64,000 bases of DNA from RBG-16-66-20 sp049651845 (GTDB lineage: Bacteria > Pseudomonadota > Gammaproteobacteria > Burkholderiales > SG8-39): contig JBASCW010000038.1 of NCBI GenBank assembly GCA_049651845.1, forward strand, positions 1 through 64,000, written 5' to 3'. Position numbers and translations under genes: made by a program. This document shows, one piece after another, positions 26,001 through 33,016 of this stretch (its first letter is position 1; every line of letters starts with the position of its first letter). The notes under the pieces were generated by a model. It did not search any database and was not told where the DNA came from. It saw only the letters and a list, made by a program, of their open reading frames with translations.

Positions 26001-26612
26001 ACCGCCTATCAGGACGCTGCGTATGCACGGAGGTATCGCGCTCTCGTTCTCAAGGTCAAGAACGCCGAACAAGAAAGAAATAACTCTACGAAACTTTCCG
26101 AAGCGGTCGCGCGCTACTACGCCAAACTGCTCGCCTACAAGGACGAGTACGAGGTCGCGCGCCTCTACAGCGACGGCGCCTTCCGCAGGAAGATCGAGGG
26201 CATGTTCGAGGGCGGCTACAAGCTCGTGTTCCACCTCGCGCCGCCGCTGCTCGCCAAGCCGGACCCGCGCACGGGAGAGCCCGGGAAAATGCAGTTCGGG
26301 GGCTGGGTGCTGAGCCTGTTCAGGATTCTTTCGAGCTTGAAAGGACTTCGCGGCACGGCGCTCGACATCTTCGGCCGCACCGAGGAGCGGCGCATGGAGC
26401 GCGCGCTGATCGCCGAGTACGAGCAGACGGTCGAGGCACTGCTCGCCGGCCTCACGCGTGACAACCATGCGCTCGCGGTCGAAATCGCCTCGCTGCCGGA
26501 AACGATCCGCGGCTACGGCCACATCAAGGCCAAGAGCGTGCAGGCAGCGCGCGCCAGGCGCGAGGAGCTGCTCGCGCGCTACCGCTCGGCGCCCGTACGC
26601 GCGGCTGCCTGA
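23064..26612 (+). CDS. Indolepyruvate:ferredoxin oxidoreductase, single-chain
   Basis: A 1182-aa fused enzyme that decarboxylates aryl-pyruvates (from Phe, Tyr, Trp transamination) to aryl-acetyl-CoA, reducing ferredoxin with TPP as cofactor. The N-terminal pyrimidine-binding part starts with KYTLERGRVFLTGTQALIRL and AGFVSGYRGSPLGGLD. The TPP-binding part includes CSGCPHNTSTRVP and IGCHFMAVWMDR. A ferredoxin-like Cys cluster (CEGCGDC, residues 661-667, with further Cys in CNKDFSCLKGFCP) follows, then the gamma-type domain (ILVTGIGGTGVITIGQIL). The start ATG has GAGGAGG upstream. This long form, replacing separate IorA and IorB, is common in Betaproteobacteria. The stop codon overlaps the left arm of an inverted repeat. 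Confidence 0.93.
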   Translation: MNAPVDPAQLAKVSLDDKYTLERGRVFLTGTQALIRLLLLQRERDLRAGLNTAGFVSGYRGSPLGGLDQALWRAQRHLESHHVKFQPGVNEDLAATAIWGTQQVGMFPGAKYDGVYGMWYGKGPGVDRCGDVFKHANSAGTSKNGGVLVLAGDDHAAKSSTLAHQSEHILKACCIPVLNPANVQDYLDFGLHGYAMSRYSGCWIGFKCVTDVVESGASVIVDPERVQVRLPEDFALPPGGVNVRWPDSFLEQEARLLDWKVYAAAAYVRANGLDRIVWDSPAGYPPARFGIVTTGKSFGDTMQALADLGIDESVAREIGLRLYKVAMSWPLEPQGARRFAQGLEEILVIEEKRQLIEYQIKEELYTWKEGERAPRVVGKFDDNGEWSRAEGQPAGTWLLPAHYEHNPAIVAKAIAQRLVKLNLASRLGSRFKERLAFLEFKEKALAKPRVTTVRQPYFCSGCPHNTSTRVPEGSRATAGIGCHFMAVWMDRSTSTFTHMGAEGAPWIGQAPFTEEKHIFANLGDGTYFHSGLMAIRAAVAAKVTMTYKILYNDAVAMTGGQHHDGPLDPAMISRQIAAEGVKPIVIVTDEPEKYPAGTDWAPGVTIRHRDELDAVQRELREQPGVSALIYDQTCASEKRRRRKRNAYPDPARRAVINEMVCEGCGDCSTKSNCLSVEPLETEFGRKRAINQSTCNKDFSCLKGFCPSFVTVEGGRLKKGKSGVASPGESFSLEEPAIPSLQEPFGILVTGIGGTGVITIGQILGMAAHLEAKGVSVLDMSGLAQKYGAVMSHVKIAAGPNEVHVARLGTGDARLVIGCDLVVTATGDALDKMHAHKTRALVNATTTPTAAFVKNPDWQLPGSNLQQDVLEACGGKGAEFVPAAEIATALMGDSIATNMFMLGYAWQKGWVPLGREAIERAIELNGVAVAFNQQSFVWGRRAAVDLERVRRLALPAEVIPIEQHFSRNLEELVERRSQFLTAYQDAAYARRYRALVLKVKNAEQERNNSTKLSEAVARYYAKLLAYKDEYEVARLYSDGAFRRKIEGMFEGGYKLVFHLAPPLLAKPDPRTGEPGKMQFGGWVLSLFRILSSLKGLRGTALDIFGRTEERRMERALIAEYEQTVEALLAGLTRDNHALAVEIASLPETIRGYGHIKAKSVQAARARREELLARYRSAPVRAAA

Positions 26613-26697
26613 AAAAGGGGGTCAGAGCAACATTTCCATGCGCGATCTCTTGCTTTCAGGATTCAAGGCCGGAAATGTTGCTCTGACCCCCTTTTTC
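26611..26697. repeat. Perfect 27-bp inverted repeat with 33-nt loop
   Basis: The arms at 26611-26637 and 26671-26697 are exact inverted copies (GAAAAAGGGGGTCAGAGCAA... and its complement), separated by 33 nt. The outer A5/T5 tracts and GC core would also make it a bidirectional terminator for the oxidoreductase gene. The size and sharp ends look like a miniature mobile or REP-type palindrome. No second copy was noticed in this window. Confidence 0.85.
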
Positions 26698-27219
26698 TTG
26701 GGGCTGCTGTTCGCGGCGCCTTTGCACGCGCAGACCGAGGAGGCGCGTACGCTGGCGATCGAGGGCGGCGCGAGCGTTGCCTATACCTTGCGCAAGCACC
26801 CCGCCGACGCGCATCTCGCGTGGCCGGCGAAGGAGCTCGCGCCGACGAGCGCGCTCGACACGGCGAAGCTGCTCAACCTGCACCTGTCCGCGGGCGACAT
26901 CGAGGAGGCCGCGCTGCTCTCGAACTCGCCGCGCCGCCGCTTCGAAGTGCTGCGCGAGTACCGCGAATCGGTGGGCGAGGACGAGTTCAAGCGCGTGTTC
27001 GCGCAGTACCTGGCGCCGGCCAACCAGCTCATCGCCGAGATCGCCATCGACAAGCACCGGCTGCTGGTCTGGGATCTGCGCGAGGGCGCGACGCGGATTG
27101 CCGGGCAGTTCTTCGTCGAGATCGACGGCAAGGTGCTGATTGACGACGTGCCCAACGACGTGCGCACGCAGCTGCGCTGGGTGCTCGAGGCCTACCGCTC
27201 TGGCAAGCTCGCGCGCTGA
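26638..27219 (+). CDS. Unrecognised secreted protein
   Basis: A 193-aa protein with a probable signal peptide. The hydrophobic segment FFLGLLFAAPLHAQ ends near residue 32 (cleavage after LHA). The mature part is mixed alpha/beta and rich in charged residues, including SPRRRFEVLREYRESVG and IDGKVLIDDVPNDVRTQ. No family was recognised. The ATG at 26638 lies in the loop of the inverted repeat, and the right arm encodes the GNVALTPFF part of the leader, so the present N-terminus includes repeat sequence. A TTG at 26698, just beyond the repeat, is an alternative start with a shorter leader. It converges on the queuosine-transporter gene. Confidence 0.6.
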   Translation: MRDLLLSGFKAGNVALTPFFLGLLFAAPLHAQTEEARTLAIEGGASVAYTLRKHPADAHLAWPAKELAPTSALDTAKLLNLHLSAGDIEEAALLSNSPRRRFEVLREYRESVGEDEFKRVFAQYLAPANQLIAEIAIDKHRLLVWDLREGATRIAGQFFVEIDGKVLIDDVPNDVRTQLRWVLEAYRSGKLAR

Positions 27220-27230
27220 GCGCGCCCGCC

Positions 27231-27944
27231 CTAGACCTTCAGGCTGAACGGCGTGAAGTTCGTGTGGCGGTCGTAGTAGTCCTCGTGCTCCGCGCGCTTC
27301 AGGAACGCCACCACGCGGTAGGTCACCGGCGTCATGAGGATCTCCCAGCCGGTCTTCAGCAGGTACTGCGCGATCACGACCTTGATCAGGTCCGGCGTCG
27401 CCCAGATGCCGTAGAAGGCGATGACGTAGAACAGCGCCGAATCCACGAATTCGCCGACGATCGTCGAGCCGATGGTGCGCGTCCAGAGCCAGCGGCCCTT
27501 GCTCCAGACCTTCATCTTCGCCAGCACGTAGCTGTTGGCGAAGCTGCCGCACCAGAATGCGATCATCGAGCCGAGCGCGATGCGCCAGGCGTTGCCGAAC
27601 ACCGACTCGAGCGCGGGCTGGTAGCTCTTCATGTAGTCCGACGGCCCCGGCGGCAGGCTCACCACCACCCAGGCCATGAACGAGGCGAACGCGAGAGCGC
27701 CGAAGCCCGCCCACACCACGCGCCGGTCGCGGCCGTAGCCGTAGACCTCGGTCAGGATGTCGCCGAAGATGTAGGAAATCGGGAAGAACAGCACGCCGGC
27801 GCCGAACGGCGTCGGCCCCAGGAGCGGCAGGTCGATCACGGCCTGCTTCGCGGCGCCGATGAAGTTCGAGCAGATCAGCACCGTGACGAACGCCGCCATC
27901 ACGAAATCGTAATAGCGGTAGCTCCGGGTGGAATGCGCGCTCAT
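27231..27944 (-). CDS. yhhQ: Queuosine precursor transporter (YhhQ family)
   Basis: A 237-aa inner-membrane protein with six or seven transmembrane helices. It matches the YhhQ/ECF-like vitamin-uptake family that imports 7-cyano-7-deazaguanine and related queuosine precursors. Recognisable segments are VLICSNFIGAAKQA, VLFFPISYIFGDILTEVYGY near 75-95, and GSTIVGEFVDSALFYVIAFYG near 160. It overlaps the upstream carboxymuconolactone decarboxylase-like gene by 4 nt, so the two form a leftward pair, although no functional link is known. ATG start. Confidence 0.9.
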   Translation of the reverse strand: MSAHSTRSYRYYDFVMAAFVTVLICSNFIGAAKQAVIDLPLLGPTPFGAGVLFFPISYIFGDILTEVYGYGRDRRVVWAGFGALAFASFMAWVVVSLPPGPSDYMKSYQPALESVFGNAWRIALGSMIAFWCGSFANSYVLAKMKVWSKGRWLWTRTIGSTIVGEFVDSALFYVIAFYGIWATPDLIKVVIAQYLLKTGWEILMTPVTYRVVAFLKRAEHEDYYDRHTNFTPFSLKV

Positions 27945-28483
27945 GCGCTCGAGGGCAATTTTGGCGCGTAGTCCCGCACGTCGGGATCCAGCTCCACGCG
28001 CATCGCATCGAGCATGCGCGACACGAGCGCGTAGAAGCCCGCGGTCAGGCAGAGCTCGACATACTCCGCATCGCTGAAGTGCTGCTTGGCCTCGGCATGC
28101 ACCGCGTCACTGACGTCGCAGGCCATCACCGCCTCGGTGAGCGCGAGCGCCGCGCGCTCGCGAGGGTCGAAATTCAAGGCGCTACGCCAGCCGGCGAGCG
28201 CCGCGATCTTCTGCTCCTGCACGCCTGCCTTGCGCGCCATGCGCAGGTGATGCGCCCACTCGTATTCGGAGCGCGCGATCTGCGCGGTGCGCAGGATCAT
28301 CAGCTCGCGCAACGCGCGCGGCGTGCGGCCGTCGTGGCGGATCGCGTTGGCGAACTCGGTCCACGCCGCGGTGAGCGCCGGATGGTTGCCGAGCGCGCGG
28401 TACAGGTTGACCGGCTCGCCCCAGAGTTCCTCGAGGCGCTTCTGCAGGGCGGGCTCGAACTGCGCGGCGGGAACGCGTTGCAT
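27941..28483 (-). CDS. Carboxymuconolactone decarboxylase-family protein
   Basis: A 180-aa protein of the CMD/AhpD-like fold. The segment LRELMILRTAQIARSEYEWAHH contains the conserved E-x-x-x-H pattern, but the Cys pair of true AhpD peroxidases (C-x-x-C-H) is absent, as in many uncharacterised members. Helical repeats around ALTEAVMACDVSDAVHAE fit the family. The substrate is unknown. It starts at ATG 28483, 17 nt from the divergent P450 start, and overlaps yhhQ by 4 nt. The longer upstream reading frame runs into the P450 gene and is rejected. Confidence 0.82.
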   Translation of the reverse strand: MQRVPAAQFEPALQKRLEELWGEPVNLYRALGNHPALTAAWTEFANAIRHDGRTPRALRELMILRTAQIARSEYEWAHHLRMARKAGVQEQKIAALAGWRSALNFDPRERAALALTEAVMACDVSDAVHAEAKQHFSDAEYVELCLTAGFYALVSRMLDAMRVELDPDVRDYAPKLPSSA

Positions 28484-28500
28484 GGCGGCATAATAGCCGA

Positions 28501-29715
28501 ATGATCTCGGCCGGCGCGATTGCGGACTTCCAGCTGACGCGCGTGCCGCCGGAGTTTCTCGACGATCCCTATCCGTGGTACGCCGCGCTGCGCACGCACG
28601 ATCCGCTGCACGCGCTCGAGGGCGGCGGCGTGTTCCTCTCGCGCTACGACGACGCAATCGCGATCTACCGCGAGCCGCGCGCGAGCTCTGACAAGAAGGC
28701 GGAGTTCCTCCCGAAACTCGGCAACTCGCCGCTCTACGAGCACCACACCACGAGCCTCGTGTTCAACGATCCGCCGCTGCACACGCGCGTGCGCCGCATC
28801 CTCATGGGCGCGGTGAACCAGCGCGCCATCGCGCGCATGGAGCCCGCGGTCGCACGCCTGGTCGAGGCGCTGCTCGAAGACATGGCGGCGCGCGGCGAGT
28901 GCGACTTCATCGCCGACTTCGCGGCGCAGATCCCGATCGAGGTGATCGGCAACCTGCTCGACATCCCCAAGCCGGAGCGCGGCCCGCTGCGCGCCTGGTC
29001 GATCGCCATCCTCACCGGACTGGAGCCCGCGCTCACGCCGCAGATGCTCGAGGCGGGGAACCGGGCCGTGGCCGAATTTGTCTCCTATTTGGAAACTCTC
29101 ATTCAAGAGCGCAGGAAAAATCCCGGCGATCCGGAGGTCGACGTACTGACTCGGCTGATACAGGGCGAGAAGGACGGCGAGCGGCTCACCGACACCGAGC
29201 TCTACCACCAATGCATCTTCCTGCTGAACGCGGGACACGAGACGACGACCAACCTCATCGGCAATGGTCTCTGGGCGCTTCTCAACAATGAAGACCAACT
29301 GCAGGACCTCAGAAAGGATCCTTCATCGATCAATTCGGCAATTGAAGAGATGTTGCGCTTTGACGGGCCGATCCAGCTCAACAACCGGCGCCTCACCGCG
29401 CCGGTGACCCTGGGCGGCCGGTCGCTGCCGGCCGGCACGCCGATCACCATCGGCATCGGCGCGGCGAACCGCGATCCGGCGCAGTTCCCCGATGCCGAGC
29501 GCTTCGACGTCGCGCGCAAGCCCAACCGCCACATCGCCTTCGGCCAGGGCGACCATGTCTGCGTCGGCATGAACGTCGCGCGCATGGAGGGCCGCATCGC
29601 TTTCTCGCGCCTGCTCGCGCGCTTCTCGCGCATCCACCTTGCCGGCACGCCCGAACGTGACCGCCGGGTACGCTTCCGGGGCTTTCGCAAGCTCCCGGTA
29701 CGGGTTGGCGGCTAG
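28501..29715 (+). CDS. Cytochrome P450
   Basis: A 404-aa soluble bacterial P450 monooxygenase. The I-helix oxygen-activation motif is LNAGHETTTN (about 241-250). The K-helix ExxR lies in IEEMLRFDGPIQ, and the heme-ligand loop FGQGDHVCVG has Cys at residue 354. The substrate is not predictable; size and motifs fit class I enzymes that need separate ferredoxin and reductase, neither of which is adjacent. The start ATG is only 17 nt from the divergent gene. CATAAT at 28489-28494 ends 6 nt before it, so the mRNA may be leaderless. Its stop TAG shares the palindrome CTAG with the stop of the convergent DAHP synthase gene. Confidence 0.93.
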   Translation: MISAGAIADFQLTRVPPEFLDDPYPWYAALRTHDPLHALEGGGVFLSRYDDAIAIYREPRASSDKKAEFLPKLGNSPLYEHHTTSLVFNDPPLHTRVRRILMGAVNQRAIARMEPAVARLVEALLEDMAARGECDFIADFAAQIPIEVIGNLLDIPKPERGPLRAWSIAILTGLEPALTPQMLEAGNRAVAEFVSYLETLIQERRKNPGDPEVDVLTRLIQGEKDGERLTDTELYHQCIFLLNAGHETTTNLIGNGLWALLNNEDQLQDLRKDPSSINSAIEEMLRFDGPIQLNNRRLTAPVTLGGRSLPAGTPITIGIGAANRDPAQFPDAERFDVARKPNRHIAFGQGDHVCVGMNVARMEGRIAFSRLLARFSRIHLAGTPERDRRVRFRGFRKLPVRVGG

Positions 29716-30803
29716 GACCGGCGCTGCACGAGCGCCGCGGCGAGGTCGCGATGCGCCCGGCGCAGCAGTTCCTCGGTGCTCGCCCAATCGATGCAGGGGT
29801 CGGTGACCGAGACGCCGTAGCGCAATTGCCTGCGATCCTCGGGGATCGGCTGGCTGCCGGCCTCGATATTCGACTCCAGCATCATCCCCACGATGGACCG
29901 GTTGCCCTCCAGGATCTGGTGCGCGCAGTCATTGAACACCAGCGGCTGCAGCGTATGGTCCTTCATGGAGTTCGCGTGCGAGCAGTCGACGACGATGTTC
30001 GGCGCGAGCTTCGCCTTGGCGAGCCCCTGTTCGGCCAGGCGCACGCTCACGGTGTCGTAGTTCGGCCGCCCGCCGCCGCCGCGCAGCACCAGGTGGCCGT
30101 ACCGGTTGCCGCGGGAGCGGATCACGCTGGTCTTGCCCGCGCTGTTCACGCCGAGAAAGCCGTGCGGCAGCGCCGCCGACTTGATGGCGTTGATCGCCAC
30201 CTCCAGCCCGCCGTCGGTGCCGTTCTTGAATCCGACCGGCGCCGACAGCCCGCTCGCCATCTCGCGGTGCGTCTGCGACTCGGTGGTGCGCGCGCCGATC
30301 GCATACCAGGAGATCAGCTCGGAGAGGTACTGCGGGCAGATGGGATCGAGCGCCTCGGAGCCGGTGGGCAGGCCCAGCTCGGCCAGCTGCATCAGCAGCG
30401 TCCGCGCGCGCGCGATCCCTTCGTCGATGCGGAACGAATCGTCCATGAACGGATCGTTGACGAAGCCCTTCCAGCCGACCGAGGTACGCGGCTTCTCGAA
30501 ATACACGCGCATCACCACCACCAGCGAGTCGCGCACTTCGTCGGCCAGGCGCTTCAGGCGGCGCGCGTAATCGAGCGCGGCCTGCGGATCGTGGATCGAG
30601 CAGGGCCCGACCACCACGAACAGGCGCGGATCCCTGCGCTCGAGGATCGCGCGCAGCGCGTCGCGCCCCGCGCGCACGGTTGCGGCCGCGGCGTCGCTGA
30701 GCGGAATGCGGTTGTGGATCTCGTCGGGCGACGGGATCTCGGTCATCTGCTCGACGTTGACGTTGTCGAGCAGGCTCTCCAGCGCGCTGCGGGGACGATT
30801 CAT
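29712..30803 (-). CDS. aroG: DAHP synthase, class I (AroG type)
   Basis: 3-Deoxy-D-arabino-heptulosonate-7-phosphate synthase of 363 aa, the first step of the shikimate pathway (PEP + erythrose 4-phosphate). It has the conserved FVVVGPCSIHDP near 64, YFEKPRTSVGWKG near 109, ARTTESQTHREMASGLS near 191 and the metal-site His in VVDCSHANS. This is the AroF/G/H family. The start ATG at 30803 overlaps the stop of the upstream flavin monooxygenase gene by 4 nt, so an anabolic gene is translationally coupled to a probably catabolic one. An upstream in-frame extension lies inside that gene and is rejected. Confidence 0.95.
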   Translation of the reverse strand: MNRPRSALESLLDNVNVEQMTEIPSPDEIHNRIPLSDAAAATVRAGRDALRAILERRDPRLFVVVGPCSIHDPQAALDYARRLKRLADEVRDSLVVVMRVYFEKPRTSVGWKGFVNDPFMDDSFRIDEGIARARTLLMQLAELGLPTGSEALDPICPQYLSELISWYAIGARTTESQTHREMASGLSAPVGFKNGTDGGLEVAINAIKSAALPHGFLGVNSAGKTSVIRSRGNRYGHLVLRGGGGRPNYDTVSVRLAEQGLAKAKLAPNIVVDCSHANSMKDHTLQPLVFNDCAHQILEGNRSIVGMMLESNIEAGSQPIPEDRRQLRYGVSVTDPCIDWASTEELLRRAHRDLAAALVQRRS

Positions 30804-32002
30804 GGCTTCCCGGTGTCCTGCAGCCGGCCGTCCGGCTCGATGCCGCGGTACAGCCAGTCTGCTTCCCAGGGATCGTCCGGATCGCGCCCGCGCGCGAGCT
30901 CGTTGCGCAGCTCGCGGGCGCCGCCGCCGACGTGGAACCATTCGCCGAAGAAACGCGACGACAGCACCACGCGCGCGGTGCGGTTCATGCGCTCGCGCTG
31001 GTAGGCGAGGAAGGCACGGTGGTAGTCCTCGCCCGTCGCGGCGACCTTCTCGGCCAGCACCACCGCGTCCTCGATCGCCATCTGCGCGCCCTGCGCGAGG
31101 TACTGCAGCGTCGGGTGCGCCGCGTCGCCGAGCAGCGTGACGCGGCCGTCGGTCCAGTTGGTCGCGGGTTCGCGGTCGTGCAGCACCCAGTTGCGCTCGC
31201 GCGAGACGTAGCGCAGGTTGTCGCGCACGCGCGCGTGCGTCTGCGCGAAGATTTCCTCCAGTTCATCGGGCGCACCCGCATTCGCCTCGCCGCGCCGGAA
31301 GCGCCGGCTGGCGATGGTGGCCACGTTGTTCATCACGCTGCCGCCGCGCAGCCGGTACTGTACGAGGTGCAGGTCCGGCCCGCCCCAGATGGTCATGGTG
31401 TTGACGCGGCTGCGGTCGGCGATCTGCTCGTCGGGCACAACGCCGCGGTAGACGTAGTGCCCTGCCATGCGCGGCGCGCCGTCGCCGATCACGGCCTGGC
31501 GCGTGGGCGACCACAGGCCATCGGCGCCGATCAGCGCCGCGCCTTCATAGCTCGCGCCGTTTTCGCATAGGACGGTAACGTGGTCGCCCCGTTGACCAAA
31601 TGCCTTCAGACCTCTTGAAGCCTCAAGAACGATCTCCTCGCGCTGCTTGCACGCCTGCAGCAGGCCGCCGTGCAGGTCGCGCCGGTGGATGACGAAATAG
31701 CGGAACTGGTAGCGTTCGAGGAACGCCTTGCCGAGCGAGATGCGGCTCAGCTCCTCGTTGGTGAGCGCGTCGGCGAAGATCAGCGCCTCGGGAAACACCG
31801 AGGCGGGCTCGAGCGCCTGGAGCACGCCCAGGCGGTCGAGCATGCGCGCGACGTTGGGCCCCATCTGGATGCCGTAGCCGATCTCGCCGAATTCGGCCGC
31901 CTTCTCGAGCACGCGCACGCGCCGGCCCTTGAGCGCCAGCGCGAGCGCCGCGGCCAGCCCGCCGATGCCGCCGCCCGCAATCAGTATCTCGCGCCCGCTC
32001 AT
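30800..32002 (-). CDS. FAD-dependent monooxygenase, 3-hydroxybenzoate 6-hydroxylase-like
   Basis: A 400-aa flavoprotein aromatic hydroxylase. The N-terminal dinucleotide motif is ILIAGGGIGGLAAALALALK, the central motif is ALIGADGLWSPTR, and the flavin ribityl-binding motif is LLGDAAHPTLQYLAQGAQMA near 300. The last is very like 3-hydroxybenzoate 6-monooxygenases that make gentisate. Salicylate-hydroxylase-type activity is an alternative. It is divergent from the Bug/homogentisate operon with only 45 nt between starts, so a shared control region is likely. It is translationally coupled to the downstream DAHP synthase gene. Confidence 0.85.
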   Translation of the reverse strand: MSGREILIAGGGIGGLAAALALALKGRRVRVLEKAAEFGEIGYGIQMGPNVARMLDRLGVLQALEPASVFPEALIFADALTNEELSRISLGKAFLERYQFRYFVIHRRDLHGGLLQACKQREEIVLEASRGLKAFGQRGDHVTVLCENGASYEGAALIGADGLWSPTRQAVIGDGAPRMAGHYVYRGVVPDEQIADRSRVNTMTIWGGPDLHLVQYRLRGGSVMNNVATIASRRFRRGEANAGAPDELEEIFAQTHARVRDNLRYVSRERNWVLHDREPATNWTDGRVTLLGDAAHPTLQYLAQGAQMAIEDAVVLAEKVAATGEDYHRAFLAYQRERMNRTARVVLSSRFFGEWFHVGGGARELRNELARGRDPDDPWEADWLYRGIEPDGRLQDTGKP

Positions 32003-32047
32003 GGTTACGCGCTATCCTTTGCCTTCGAATTCTCGTGGAGAAAGACG

Positions 32048-33016
32048 ATGCTGTTGGCTCGGTCTATCCTGGCTGCCGCGGTCCTGATGTTGTCTTGCGC
32101 GGCGCAGGCGCAAGTGTACCCCGCCAAACCCGTGCGCCTCATCGTGCCCTACCCCGCGGGCGGCGGCACGGACTTCTTCGCGCGCGTCGTGGGCGCGCAG
32201 CTCGCCATCCAGTTCGGCCAGCCTGTGGTGGTCGAGAACAAGCCGGGCGCGGCCACCATCGTCGGCGCCGAAGCAGCCGCGAAATCGCCCGCCGACGGCT
32301 ACACGCTGCTGCTCGGCGACACCGCGACTTTCGCGGTGAATCCCTCGCTCTACAAGAAGCTGCCGTACGATCCGAGCAAGGACCTGACGCCGGTGACGAT
32401 GACCGGGCGATTCGCGCTGCTGCTCGTCGTCAATCCGGCGAAGCTGAAAGTCCGCTCGGTATATGACCTGGTCGAAACGGCGAAGCAGGCGTCAGGCAGG
32501 ATCGACTACGCCTCGCCCGGGCCCGGCAGCCCGCACCACCTCGCGATGGAGATGTTCAGGCAGCGCACGGGCGTGGAGTTCACGCACGTGCCCTACAAGG
32601 GCGCGGCGCCCGCGGTCCAGGACCTGCTTGCGGGCCAGGTGTCGCTGATGTTTCTCGACCTGGCCGCCGGCGCGCCGCAGATCAAGGCCGGCAAGCTGCG
32701 TGCGCTCGCCGTCGCGAGCGACAAGCGCATTGCCGCGCTGCCGGATCTGCCGACGATCGCCGAATCGGGCCCGAAGGACTTCGAAGCCTGGGCCTGGCAG
32801 ATGCTCGCCGTTCCCGAAAATACGCCGCGCGACATCGTCAACCGGATCAACGCCGAGTACCGCAAGGCGATCGCCATGCCGGAGCTGCGCCAGAAGCTCA
32901 TCGACGCCGGCATCGATCCGCTGCAAAGCTCGCCGCAGGACGCGAGCGCCTACATCCGCAGCGAGGCGCTGAAGTGGGCGAAAGTCATCAGCGAGGGGAG
33001 GATCCGTGTCGAATAG
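32048..33016 (+). CDS. Bug-family (TctC-like) periplasmic solute-binding protein 1
   Basis: A 322-aa tripartite-tricarboxylate-type binding protein. A signal peptide (about 1-22, ending AAQAQ) precedes the Bug signature YPAKPVRLIVPYPAGGGTDF and the ligand-loop region VVVENKPGAATIVGAEAAAK. The mature protein binds an organic acid in the periplasm. No TctA/TctB membrane genes are in the window, as is usual for Bug proteins of Burkholderiales. It is the first gene of a rightward unit leading into homogentisate catabolism, so an aromatic or related acid ligand is plausible. ATG at 32048 with GGAG 12 nt upstream. Confidence 0.9.
   Translation: MLLARSILAAAVLMLSCAAQAQVYPAKPVRLIVPYPAGGGTDFFARVVGAQLAIQFGQPVVVENKPGAATIVGAEAAAKSPADGYTLLLGDTATFAVNPSLYKKLPYDPSKDLTPVTMTGRFALLLVVNPAKLKVRSVYDLVETAKQASGRIDYASPGPGSPHHLAMEMFRQRTGVEFTHVPYKGAAPAVQDLLAGQVSLMFLDLAAGAPQIKAGKLRALAVASDKRIAALPDLPTIAESGPKDFEAWAWQMLAVPENTPRDIVNRINAEYRKAIAMPELRQKLIDAGIDPLQSSPQDASAYIRSEALKWAKVISEGRIRVE

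Noticed and set aside
22245..26522. Very long minus-strand open frame (about 1425 codons) opposite the indolepyruvate oxidoreductase gene
   Set aside because: It is antisense to a clearly real gene; its composition (R, A, H, D, V rich with no motifs) is that of a GC-driven shadow frame.
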